DNA of 64,000 nucleotides, taken from Anaerotignum propionicum. GTDB taxonomy: Bacteria; Bacillota; Clostridia; Lachnospirales; Anaerotignaceae. The notes beneath the pieces are model-generated. The model worked only from the letters and a program-made list of their open reading frames with translations. It did not search any database and had not been told where the DNA came from. Numbering within the stretch: the first letter of the stretch is position 1; each line of letters starts with the position of its first letter. The DNA is taken from assembly GCF_024461735.1 (NCBI RefSeq), contig NZ_JANGAD010000006.1:124001-188000 (forward strand). Direction: 5' to 3'. Shown here piece after piece: positions 56,741 to 64,000 of this stretch. A program made the translations under genes and the position numbers.

Positions 56741-56816
56741 ATAGGTAAAAACGGCAATAATGGTAAATTCATAGGATAATAGGCAAAAACGGTAATATTG
56801 GTAAATTAATAGGAGA
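56741..56816 (+). repeat. Two tandem 38-base repeats before the GHL10 gene
   Basis: Copies at 56741-56778 and 56779-56816 agree at 33 of 38 positions. The repeat core is AAAAACGG(C/T)AATA. Only the second copy ends in AGGAGA, which supplies the ribosome site of the following gene; the first ends in AGGATA. Confidence 0.8.
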
Positions 56817-56821
56817 ATATG

Positions 56822-58426
56822 ATGAAAAAGTGGTTGAAAAAATTTGGTGCAGCTCTTCTAACTGTAACTGTGTTAGTGGGCAACGTAAATTGCGTATCGG
56901 CTTTTGCCGCTGACTCAAAGGATTTTCGCGGTGTATGGATTTCAACGGTATACAGCGCAGACTACCCCTCAGTACAAAACAATATCGACGGACAAAAAGC
57001 TGAGTTTACACAAAAATTGGATAAACTGAAGGCAATTGGCGTAAATGCAGTGGTGGTTCAAGTTAGACCAAAAGGGGATGCTTTTTATGAATCAGACCTA
57101 AATCCTTGGAGTGCAGTTTTGACAGGAGTACAAGGTAAAGATCCCGGTTATGATCCCATGAAATTTATGATTGATGAAACCCATAAAAGAGGGATGGAAT
57201 TTCATGCATGGATGAACCCCTATCGGATTACCACCTCCGGCACTGATTTGGCGGCTTTATCCTCCGATAATATGGCGAGAATGCATCCAGATTGGATTAT
57301 CACTTACAATGGTGCAATGTATTATAACCCTGCAAAAACAGAAGTGAAGGAATATATCCGAGATACCGTTGGTGAGGTTGTAAAAAACTATAACGTGGAT
57401 GCAATCCATTTTGATGACTACTTTTACCCCACAAACTACCCATTGGCAGAGGGTCAAACCAGAGATGGTGCAGAAGCAAATGCACGACGTCAGCATGTGA
57501 ATGACATGGTTCGTATGGTTAGTGAAAAAATCAAAGATACAAATCCAAAGGTTCAGTTTGGAATCAGCCCTTTGGGCATTTGGAAAAATAATAGCTCAGA
57601 CCCTTCTGGTTCAGCAACAAATGGAGGGGAAGGTTATTATTCTGTTTATGGTGATGCGAAAACATGGATAGAAAAAGGCTGGATAGATTATATTACACCC
57701 CAGCTTTACTGGGAGCAAGGAAATGCATATGCAGACTACCAAACCTTGGTAAAATGGTGGAGTGAATTTGTAAAAAATACAGGAGTTACCCTTTATATTG
57801 GACAAGGAATCTATAAAGATGTGGTAGCAAAGGAAATTGCAGATCAATTGAAAGTGAATGAGGGCTATAATGTAAGCGGAAGCATTTTCTTTAGCGCCAG
57901 AGATTTATTTGATGATCGTCAAGGTGCCGCAACGGCTTTAAAGAAATATTATAGTGCGGTTACGCCAACCCAGCCTACACAACCCGAATCGCCAACTATC
58001 ATTGAAAAGAAAAAAGCCTATGCAACAAAGGCAGCAATTACAGTAAATGGTGCTCCTGCAGCTTTCGAGGTATATACCATTAATGATTATACCTACTTTA
58101 AGCTAAGAGATATTGCCCATTCCATTAGTGGTACGGCAAAGCAATTTGATACTGTTTGGAATAATGAAGATGCATCCATAAACCTGTTAACAGGTTTAAG
58201 TTATTCCGGAACAACAGGGACCAGTTCCCTTGCAAAAGATACAACGGCAATCACATCAACAGCGAAACTGTTTTTAGATGGCAACCAAGAAAACGTAAGC
58301 GCATATACCATTAACGATTATACATATTATAAACTTAGAGATGTTGCAAAACTTTTAGATGTAGGTGTAACATGGGATGAGAAAACCTCTACCATCGGAA
58401 TTGATACTACAAAATCCTACAAATAA
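56822..58426 (+). CDS. Secreted GHL10-family glycosidase-like protein with stalk domains
   Basis: 534 residues. Signal peptide 1-30 (ends AFAADS). The main domain (about 35-380) is the glycosyl-hydrolase-like 10 family: FRGVWISTVYSADYPS, VNAVVVQVRPKGDAFY, FHAWMNPYRIT, IHFDDYFYPT and YITPQLYWE. A Pro/Thr linker follows, then a copper amine oxidase N-terminal-like module (about 400-534) built of two repeats, each containing YTINDYTYFKLRDIA or a variant. Such modules bind the cell surface or substrate. The likely target is a glycan, possibly peptidoglycan. I use the ATG at 56822 as better spaced from AGGAG. Confidence 0.9.
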   Translation: MKKWLKKFGAALLTVTVLVGNVNCVSAFAADSKDFRGVWISTVYSADYPSVQNNIDGQKAEFTQKLDKLKAIGVNAVVVQVRPKGDAFYESDLNPWSAVLTGVQGKDPGYDPMKFMIDETHKRGMEFHAWMNPYRITTSGTDLAALSSDNMARMHPDWIITYNGAMYYNPAKTEVKEYIRDTVGEVVKNYNVDAIHFDDYFYPTNYPLAEGQTRDGAEANARRQHVNDMVRMVSEKIKDTNPKVQFGISPLGIWKNNSSDPSGSATNGGEGYYSVYGDAKTWIEKGWIDYITPQLYWEQGNAYADYQTLVKWWSEFVKNTGVTLYIGQGIYKDVVAKEIADQLKVNEGYNVSGSIFFSARDLFDDRQGAATALKKYYSAVTPTQPTQPESPTIIEKKKAYATKAAITVNGAPAAFEVYTINDYTYFKLRDIAHSISGTAKQFDTVWNNEDASINLLTGLSYSGTTGTSSLAKDTTAITSTAKLFLDGNQENVSAYTINDYTYYKLRDVAKLLDVGVTWDEKTSTIGIDTTKSYK

Positions 58427-58467
58427 ACTGATATCTAGTTTTAAATTAGTACTCAAGATTTTTCTAA

Positions 58468-58500
58468 AGGCAGAACCCATTTATTGGGCTCTGCCTTTCT
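58468..58500 (+). terminator. GHL10 gene terminator
   Basis: AAAGGCAGAaCCC / GGGcTCTGCCTTT stem, followed by CTTTTATT. Confidence 0.8.
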
Positions 58501-58635
58501 TTTATTCATATATCTTAGGTTTGTTTGAAGAAAACTTCCCCTGTTGTATACATTTCGGTATCCTAATATAAAACCCAACGTGCCGCTAGTAATGAAGCAA
58601 AAGTATATTTTATTAGAAAATTATTCCATTACATC

Positions 58636-58684
58636 TTGACACATACTCAGTACTGAGTATAAAATATAGTCAATACTGAGTATT
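58636..58684 (+). promoter_or_regulatory. PadR-methyltransferase promoter with two operators
   Basis: TTGACA (58636-58641), 16-base spacer, TATAAA (58658-58663). The spacer holds a perfect 18-base palindrome, ATACTCAGTACTGAGTAT (58643-58660). A second, related palindrome AATACT-G-AGTATT lies at 58672-58684, near the expected transcription start. The PadR protein encoded just downstream is the likely ligand. Confidence 0.82.
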
Positions 58685-58712
58685 AAAATTTTTATTTGTC
58701 AGGAGTGTTTTT

Positions 58713-59258
58713 ATGGTTCCACTTTATATTCTTGGCCTCCTCTTGCGATTTGGCCCCCAACATGGGTATCAGATTAAAAAACTGATGGAGGAACAATTAG
58801 AGGATTTCACCCAAATTAAGCTTCCCACTGTTTACTATCACTTAGAAAAAATGGAAGCTTTGGGCTACATCACTGCACAACGAGAGAAACAGGGAGCTCG
58901 CCCGGAAAAAACAATTTATCAGGTAAGTAAAACAGGTGAGGATAAGTTCAAAGAGTTACTTCAGCAGAATTTGAACATAGAATACCGTCCTACCTTTGAT
59001 ATTGATGGAACCTTTTACTTTTCTGATTATTTAGAACACAACGAACTGATTGAAAGTCTATGCAATCACGTGGCAAAGTTGCAATTGGTACTCTCTTCTC
59101 TTGAGGTACACCGTAATGAAACCCTCAGGTATATTCCTGAGAAATACAAAACTACAGCCAACATCATTTTCGAGCACCATCTTTACCACTATAGAGCCGA
59201 GCTTGCTTGGGCGGAAAAATCTTTGCAATCCTTAAAGGAGGATGAATTCTGTGGTTAA
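58713..59258 (+). CDS. PadR-family transcriptional regulator, long subclass
   Basis: 181 residues. The winged helix-turn-helix (about 1-85: LGLLLRFGPQHGYQIKKLME, then LPTVYYHLEKMEALGYI) is followed by a C-terminal helical dimerisation domain (Vir_C-like, about 95-181). AGGAG precedes the ATG. It overlaps the methyltransferase gene by 8 bases and probably represses this pair through the two palindromes upstream. Confidence 0.93.
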   Translation: MVPLYILGLLLRFGPQHGYQIKKLMEEQLEDFTQIKLPTVYYHLEKMEALGYITAQREKQGARPEKTIYQVSKTGEDKFKELLQQNLNIEYRPTFDIDGTFYFSDYLEHNELIESLCNHVAKLQLVLSSLEVHRNETLRYIPEKYKTTANIIFEHHLYHYRAELAWAEKSLQSLKEDEFCG

Positions 59259-59901
59259 AATGAGAATTATTGAAACAGATGAAGGAATTCAAGATGAACT
59301 GACTGTGGAAGCCTTTGATATTTTTGCCAGAGAAATGAGAGACAAAGGCTGGAATGGTGTAAATGAAATGATTGCTTCCGGCATCAAGGGTGGCGATTTA
59401 TTAGAACTTGGACCAGGCCCCGGTTACGTGGGGTTAGAACTAACCAAAAAAATCTGTGTAACCTCTCTTACAGGTTGCGAAATTAGTCCTGCCATGCTTC
59501 ACGTTGCCAAAAAAAATGCAGCTGAATATAATTTCCCGGCAAGCTATGTCTTAGGAAGCTGTATGAAAATGCCTTTTGAAAATGAAAGCTTTGACACAGT
59601 TATCTCCAATGGCTCCCTCCATGAATGGGAAAATCCATTACAGGCTTTTCAAGAGATTAATCGTGTTCTTCGCCATGGTGGTCGATATTGTATCACCGAT
59701 TTACGTCGTGATGTAAATCCATTGAAAAAAGCACTGGTTTATCACGCTACTCGCCCAAAGGAAATGCGTCAAGGCCTGGTGAGTTCTTTAAATGCAGCCT
59801 ATACATTATCGGAAATCACAGAACTCCTTCGCCATTCAGAACTAAGCAATGCAGTGGTATCAAGTGACTTTTTTGGTCTTTGTATTGCAGGTAAAAAATA
59901 A
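59251..59901 (+). CDS. Class I SAM-dependent methyltransferase
   Basis: 216 residues from a GTG start, 9 bases after AGGAGG; the ATG at 59242 touches that site. SAM-binding motif I is LLELGPGPGYVGLEL (about 50-64), with acidic motif II CEISPAML and a motif VISNGSLHEWENP in the position of the UbiE-type loop. The substrate is unknown; being under a PadR regulator, it may modify a toxic small molecule (inference). Confidence 0.88.
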   Translation: MVKMRIIETDEGIQDELTVEAFDIFAREMRDKGWNGVNEMIASGIKGGDLLELGPGPGYVGLELTKKICVTSLTGCEISPAMLHVAKKNAAEYNFPASYVLGSCMKMPFENESFDTVISNGSLHEWENPLQAFQEINRVLRHGGRYCITDLRRDVNPLKKALVYHATRPKEMRQGLVSSLNAAYTLSEITELLRHSELSNAVVSSDFFGLCIAGKK

Positions 59902-59915
59902 AACCTCTCTTAAAA

Positions 59916-59933
59916 CGCCCCTTTTTTGGGGCG
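59916..59933 (+). terminator. Terminator of the PadR-methyltransferase operon
   Basis: CGCCCC / GGGGCG stem with a 6-T loop, then CCTTGCTT. In the remaining gap to 60185 nothing else is apparent. Confidence 0.65.
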
Positions 59934-60185
59934 CCTTGCTTATGTGGATATAAAAAGATGTTCCTTTTAAGGGTTTTCCATCTATCGTTTCCTGATTTTT
60001 GTTTTAGCGTAATATAATTTGGATTTTAGAAAGGTCTATGCATCCAATTCTACCTTACGCAATCTTTCTCAATTAGCTTGTCCAGAATTTGATTCTGAGT
60101 CAAAAAATATGATTAGCAGAGTTTTAGCCAAAATCATTATACTTAAGAATGCTATGAAAACAGAATCTTTATATTCTTTTACATG

Positions 60186-60635
60186 TCATTCGTTTTGGGG
60201 TTGTTTCCTTTCATCCTCAAGGCGCTGAGTAAGTTTGCTTATATTTTCCACTGTTTTTTGATTTAAAAAATGCTCAATCTTTTCTACTTGCTCTAATTCA
60301 TTTTCAGACTGATTTAAAATACATAAAAAACGAGAAATAACGTCATGGCGGTATAAAAGATAAGCACCTGCTTCGGTTCCTACCTCTGTCAGCTCAATTT
60401 GTCCGTATTTTTCAGAATTTACGTACCCTAACTCTTTTAGGTGCTGTACCATTTTTGTTGCAGAGGACGGTTTTACATTTAGCATCTTCGATAAATCACT
60501 TATGCGGACAATTCCACTTTCCAATGAAGTCCGACAGATCATTTCCAAATAATCTTCCATTGCGGTGGTAAGTTCCGCGCCTTCATTCATTTGATATCCC
60601 TTTAGAGTATAAAAGCCATTTGCTTTTGTCATCAT
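60186..60635 (-). CDS. DtxR/MntR-family metal-dependent repressor
   Basis: 149 residues. Helix-turn-helix at about 20-75 (AMEDYLEMICRTS, RISDLSKMLNVKPSSATKMVQ), then the dimerisation domain with ligand candidates (Glu and His in YRHDVISRFL and VEKIEHFL). No C-terminal SH3 domain, so it is of the short MntR type. AAGGGGA precedes the ATG. It is divergent from feoA-feoB and probably controls them in response to iron or manganese. Confidence 0.9.
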   Translation of the reverse strand: MMTKANGFYTLKGYQMNEGAELTTAMEDYLEMICRTSLESGIVRISDLSKMLNVKPSSATKMVQHLKELGYVNSEKYGQIELTEVGTEAGAYLLYRHDVISRFLCILNQSENELEQVEKIEHFLNQKTVENISKLTQRLEDERKQPQNE

Positions 60636-60704
60636 CTGATTCCCCTTATTTTTTATATGCTTTGGCAGTCACCTTTCCCATATCTTGGAATACTATGTTC
60701 ATAG

Positions 60705-60730
60705 AAAGTTTCCTTAACCTAAATTTATTC
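60705..60730. promoter_or_regulatory. Possible DtxR-type operator
   Basis: TTTCCTTAACCTAAATTT contains the half-site TTAGGTTAA on the opposite strand, similar to the DtxR/IdeR consensus. It lies between the divergent regulator and feoA genes. Confidence 0.35.
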
Positions 60731-60746
60731 GAAGGGCGGAATTACT

Positions 60747-60980
60747 ATGAATATGAATTCTTTGAATGATATAAACCCCGGTGAAAGTGCTATTGTAAAT
60801 GCGCTTCTCTCCACAGGAAGTATGCGTCGTCGTTTATTGGATATTGGCTTGGTTGAAAACACCGATATAGAGTGTATCGGTCGAAGCCCCGGCGGAGACC
60901 CAACTGCTTTTTTAATTCGTGGTGCAGTAATTGCAATTCGATCTGAGGATTGCGAGAATATCATTGTAACGCGCAAGTAA
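60747..60980 (+). CDS. feoA: Ferrous iron transport protein A
   Basis: 77 residues, SH3-like fold. LNDINPGESAIVNALLSTGSMRRRLLDIGL and the final VIAIRSEDCENIIVTRK fit FeoA. (The first segment spans about 4-33.) It is a small cytoplasmic partner of FeoB. GAAGGGCGG precedes the ATG. FeoB begins 24 bases later. Confidence 0.93.
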   Translation: MNMNSLNDINPGESAIVNALLSTGSMRRRLLDIGLVENTDIECIGRSPGGDPTAFLIRGAVIAIRSEDCENIIVTRK

Positions 60981-61004
60981 AGATTCAGTAAGGGGGATTA
61001 CACG

Positions 61005-62348
61005 ATGGGGCTGACAAATAGTTCAATTGGATTAAATGCCGTTGATTTTGGATTGGAAATAAATAAGCAATCACCGAATGATAAAATTATTGCACTTGCT
61101 GGAAACCCAAATGTGGGAAAAAGCACAGTGTTTAATGGTCTTACAGGAATGAAACAGCACACCGGCAACTGGCCCGGAAAAACGGTTACAAATGCACAGG
61201 GCTATTGTTCCACAAAAAATCAGTCATATGTGCTAGTGGATATTCCGGGAACCTACTCGTTGATGGCTCATTCAGCCGAAGAAGAGGTAGCAAGAAATTT
61301 TATTTGTTTTGGTAATCCGGATGCAGTGGTTGTAGTATGTGATGCAACTTGTTTAGAGCGTAATCTTAACTTGGTGCTGCAAACCATGGAAATTTCAAAA
61401 AATGTGGTCGTTTGTATCAATCTGATGGATGAGGCCCGTCGAAAAAATATTAAAATTGATGTGGATAAACTCTCTAAGCATCTTGGTGTACCCGTTATTG
61501 GTGCCATTGCAAGAAAAAAGAAGAGTCTTTCTGCTTTAATGGATATTGTTGATAAAGTAACCGATGGTACAATTCATTGTTCTCCCCTATCCATTCAGTA
61601 CGCAGAAGAAATAGAAGAAGCAATCTCAGCAATCGAGCCTATTCTAAACGAAAAATATGGCAAATTACTTAATAGTCGGTGGCTGAGCTTAAAATTATTG
61701 GAACAAGATGAACCTTTGATGAAAGAAATCGATGCTTATTTAGGGGTTTCTGTTCTGGAAGACAGCCAGCTGATTGCAGATCTAGAAAATGCAAAAAATA
61801 TTTTGGAGCGCAGTAAACTTAATCCAGATAAATTGAAAGATAAAATTGTAACTTCTCTTGTTACTTCTGCCGAAAAAATTTCTAAGGATACTGTTTACTA
61901 TGAAAATCAAAACTATAATTCTACAGATCGGAATATAGACAGAATACTAACCAGTAAAACGACAGGCTATCCCATTATGCTGGCGCTTCTTGCCCTTGTA
62001 TTTTGGTTAACTATTACTGGTAGTAATTATCCTTCTCAGTTGATATCCAGCTTCTTATTTCAAGTGCAAGACTATTTAACTGCCTTTTTTCAGTTTATGA
62101 ATGCACCTGCTTGGCTTCATGGCATCCTTGTTCTGGGAGTCTATCGAGTTTTAGCTTGGGTAGTTTCAGTTATGCTTCCTCCAATGGCAATTTTTTTCCC
62201 GTTATTCACATTGCTTGAAGATGCCGGATATTTACCTAGAGTTGCTTATAATCTGGATAAAACATTCAAACGCTGTAACGCTTGCGGAAAGCAAGCACTG
62301 ACCATGTGCATGGTATATATGAATTTGCATGCTAAAACCCCCTATTGA
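61005..62348 (+). CDS. feoB: Ferrous iron transport protein B, C-terminally truncated
   Basis: 447 residues, against about 600-700 or more for complete FeoB. The G-protein domain is intact: GNPNVGKSTVFNG (G1), DIPGTYSL (G3), NLMDEA (G4), followed by the GDI helices. Two or three membrane segments and the start of the first Gate region (LLEDAGYLPRVAYNLD, KQALTMCM) follow. The family continues GFGCNA here, but the sequence departs abruptly at about 62313 and stops after a few unrelated residues within a terminator hairpin. The remaining membrane helices and second Gate are absent, so transport activity is unlikely. Confidence 0.9.
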   Translation: MGLTNSSIGLNAVDFGLEINKQSPNDKIIALAGNPNVGKSTVFNGLTGMKQHTGNWPGKTVTNAQGYCSTKNQSYVLVDIPGTYSLMAHSAEEEVARNFICFGNPDAVVVVCDATCLERNLNLVLQTMEISKNVVVCINLMDEARRKNIKIDVDKLSKHLGVPVIGAIARKKKSLSALMDIVDKVTDGTIHCSPLSIQYAEEIEEAISAIEPILNEKYGKLLNSRWLSLKLLEQDEPLMKEIDAYLGVSVLEDSQLIADLENAKNILERSKLNPDKLKDKIVTSLVTSAEKISKDTVYYENQNYNSTDRNIDRILTSKTTGYPIMLALLALVFWLTITGSNYPSQLISSFLFQVQDYLTAFFQFMNAPAWLHGILVLGVYRVLAWVVSVMLPPMAIFFPLFTLLEDAGYLPRVAYNLDKTFKRCNACGKQALTMCMVYMNLHAKTPY

Positions 62349-62358
62349 GGGGGCTTTC
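62336..62358 (+). terminator. Terminator at the broken end of feoB
   Basis: CCCCCT-ATTG-AGGGGG stem followed by CTTTCT. The feoB stop codon lies inside the loop and arm. Confidence 0.7.
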
Positions 62359-62438
62359 TAATTGATATTTAAGTACTTTTAGTATAAATTTTAAAAGTCA
62401 TATTTAAAATTCTTCTTTACAAAAATATTGCTTTTAAA

Positions 62439-62774
62439 TTACCTATCTATAAATTGATCTAACAACCCTCCGTTTATATCAAAGTATGAGTAGTAGTTAC
62501 ACAAAAAATCATTGTTTTGAGAGGTAATCATAAAACTTAAATTGTAGCAAAACAAATAATCTTGAGTTACATTGATTTGTACACCACATTTAACCAATTT
62601 TACATCATTATTAATAGTATTCAAATTAAAATCTGCACCCAAACAATCATCCAATGCATCTTTAGACCAATCTTTAAAATATTGATACATACATTGTTTC
62701 GCTTTTTGAATTAAATTTAGCTTTATAACATCTGATTGTATCATGTTTCTAAAGAGGTTTTCGTTTGATTCCAT
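62439..62774 (-). CDS. Protein of unknown function
   Basis: 111 residues. AGGAGG before the ATG argues for a real gene. Rich in Asn, Asp and Cys, with aromatic C-terminal strands (YLFCYNLSFMITSQNND...). No signal, membrane segment or known motif. Its base composition is more AT-rich than its neighbours. I do not recognise it. Confidence 0.6.
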   Translation of the reverse strand: MESNENLFRNMIQSDVIKLNLIQKAKQCMYQYFKDWSKDALDDCLGADFNLNTINNDVKLVKCGVQINVTQDYLFCYNLSFMITSQNNDFLCNYYSYFDINGGLLDQFIDR

Positions 62775-62832
62775 AGATCCTCCTGGTCATTTATTCCAGA
62801 CCTAAATTAGTCTTCAATTGCTTTTACTATTT

Positions 62833-63264
62833 TTAGAATTTCAACAAACCATTTTCATCGAACACAAAACCAGGTCCCCAAACAACTTCCCAATAATAAC
62901 CGTCCATGTCGGCGAAGTATGCATGGTATCCTCCCCAGAAAACTTCCTGAGGTTCTTTGATAATTTTGGCTCCTGCATTTCTTGCCAATTCTATGACATT
63001 GTCTACGTCCTCTTTTTGTTCAACATTATACGCCAATGTGAATCCGCCAAAACCGCTGCTTATTTTAGGGGGAGCATCTTTACTGATATCCTCCGCTAAT
63101 AATTCCAAAGGAAAGAGTTCAAACTTAGTACCTGGTGTGTTAAAGAACACAACATTGGGATTATCATCCTTTTCCTCTGTTTGAAAACCCAACTTATCTC
63201 TGTAAAACTGAATTGATTTTTTCATATTTCTTACACCTAAACAAATACAAGTAATCTTATTCAT
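62833..63264 (-). CDS. VOC (glyoxalase/bleomycin-resistance-like) protein
   Basis: 143 residues, one VOC domain with two beta-alpha-beta-beta-beta modules: ICLGVRNMKKSIQFYRDKLG, FGGFTLAYNVEQKEDVD and YFADMDGYYWEVVWGPGF. The motif order fits the catalytic/binding superfamily; the metal ligand Glu (YWEV) is present. AAGGAGG precedes the ATG. Substrate unknown. Confidence 0.88.
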   Translation of the reverse strand: MNKITCICLGVRNMKKSIQFYRDKLGFQTEEKDDNPNVVFFNTPGTKFELFPLELLAEDISKDAPPKISSGFGGFTLAYNVEQKEDVDNVIELARNAGAKIIKEPQEVFWGGYHAYFADMDGYYWEVVWGPGFVFDENGLLKF

Positions 63265-63399
63265 TCTATTTCCTCCTTATAAATTAATTATTTTCTGTTT
63301 TAAATGTCATTTCTATATTCATTTTTTTGCTTCTGCTTTCATTCTAAAACAATGATTCTCCCATTACAATCAGCATACAATAATTTAGAGGTGACGAAC

Positions 63400-63897
63400 A
63401 TGAAAAAAACATATTACGATAGAGAAAAAGCTGTAGCATATGCCCACCAATGGGCTTATGGACGCAATCCACGTTACTACAATTTTGATCTCCTAGGGGG
63501 GGATTGCACAAACTTCACTTCTCAGGTGCTGTATACTGGCTCAGGAGTAATGAATCCAAAGCCAACCTTCGGCTGGTATTATTATAGTCTAAACAATCGG
63601 GCGCCAGCTTGGACAGGAGTAGAATATCTTTATAAGTTTCTTGTGAAAAACCTTGGGTTGGGTCCTGTTGGGGTATCATCAGATATTTCTCAGGTAGAGC
63701 CAGGGGATATTGTGCAGCTTTCTTTCGACGGATTCAGTTTTAGTCATTCTCCTTCAATTGTTGCTATTGGAGAGAATCCTTCTCCCGCCAATATCCTTAT
63801 TGCCGCTCACACCTTTGACGCTGACAATCGCCCACTGGATACTTATCCCTACGTAAGCCTTCGCTTTATACACATTACCCACGTGAATACTTGGTAA
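63400..63897 (+). CDS. Putative amidase-domain (Amidase_6-like) protein
   Basis: 165 residues from the ATG at 63400 behind GAGGTG. It comprises one papain-like domain: YDREKAVAYAHQWAYGRNP, then GGDCTNFTSQVLY with the presumed nucleophile Cys (about 37) and an HSPSIVAI His (about 118). The pattern is that of the amidase domain of Firmicute spore/cell-wall proteins. It lacks a signal peptide, so it may act inside the cell or mother cell. The 103 bases after it are empty. Confidence 0.85.
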   Translation: MKKTYYDREKAVAYAHQWAYGRNPRYYNFDLLGGDCTNFTSQVLYTGSGVMNPKPTFGWYYYSLNNRAPAWTGVEYLYKFLVKNLGLGPVGVSSDISQVEPGDIVQLSFDGFSFSHSPSIVAIGENPSPANILIAAHTFDADNRPLDTYPYVSLRFIHITHVNTW

Positions 63898-64000
63898 GGC
63901 CTTCCCTTTTCCAGATTAGGTTGAACCAAAAACGAATAAACATACATTCAGCAAATTCTGTACTGTTAATTATATCATTGCGACTTTCAAGAATATACTC

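Noticed and set aside
60019..60228. 69-residue plus-strand frame near the DtxR-like gene
   Set aside because: No ribosome site, overlaps the 3' end of the convergent regulator gene, no motif.
62313..62438. Insertion sequence or intron at the feoB break
   Set aside because: No terminal inverted repeats, transposase, or group I/II intron boundary could be recognised near the junction; only short TGCATG repeats.
1..64000. CRISPR array, phage or tRNA genes
   Set aside because: No regularly spaced repeats, phage genes or cloverleaf sequences were seen on either strand.

Overview
The window is one contiguous piece of a low-GC, spore-forming, flagellated, anaerobic Firmicute chromosome. The best fit is class Clostridia, near Lachnospiraceae/Anaerotignum; I infer this from gene content and did not search. 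Supporting features are four T-box leaders (Phe, Met, Thr, Pro), dipicolinate synthase subunits A and B, a SpoIID/LytB-type protein, strong AGGAGG ribosome sites with several GTG/TTG starts, an L20-type leader before infC-rpmI-rplT, and a ProS of the eukaryote/archaeon-like type. I saw no tRNA, rRNA, CRISPR array, phage or complete insertion sequence.

Layout. 1-5.3 kb: a huge c-di-GMP/response-regulator protein running off the left edge, then a flagellin gene with a sigma-28-like promoter and four consecutive hairpins in its leader. 5.3-9.1 kb: pheST under a Phe T-box. 9.1-11.2 kb: a PadR regulator and DUF2812 membrane protein, with a decayed DUF2812 copy next to them. 11.2-15.6 kb: rarA, queA, a small unknown gene and a secreted SpoIID-like protein. 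16-18.8 kb: metY-metA (acetyl-homoserine route) under a Met T-box. 19-20.5 kb: dpaA-dpaB. 20.7-24.9 kb: sbcD-sbcC. 25-29.5 kb: zinc dehydrogenase, flavoprotein, ribokinase-like kinase and two half-size YdcZ transporters, divergent from a uridine-phosphorylase-like enzyme. 29.6-35 kb: lipoprotein, class III aminotransferase plus YkvI permease, XRE-cupin regulator, AEC transporter. 35-38.8 kb: infC-rpmI-rplT and thrS. 39-43 kb: CorA, YbjQ and a polar amino-acid ABC transporter. 43.3-51.2 kb: CLC protein, M29 peptidase, cysteine hydrolase, proS, a split UxaA-type dehydratase and a VOC protein. 51.3-58.5 kb: chemoreceptor, MarR with a permease split into two half genes, AroE-AroK fusion, and a secreted GHL10 protein. 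58.6-64 kb: PadR-methyltransferase, DtxR/MntR-like regulator divergent from feoA and a truncated feoB, an unknown gene, a VOC protein and an amidase-domain protein.

Most of the window is ordinary housekeeping and metabolism. The unusual parts are the degenerate-GGDEF/intact-EAL protein, the flagellin leader structure, the two PadR loci whose promoters carry paired operators, the split permeases, the broken feoB and DUF2812 copies, the AUU start of infC, and a competing-fold element between metY and metA.
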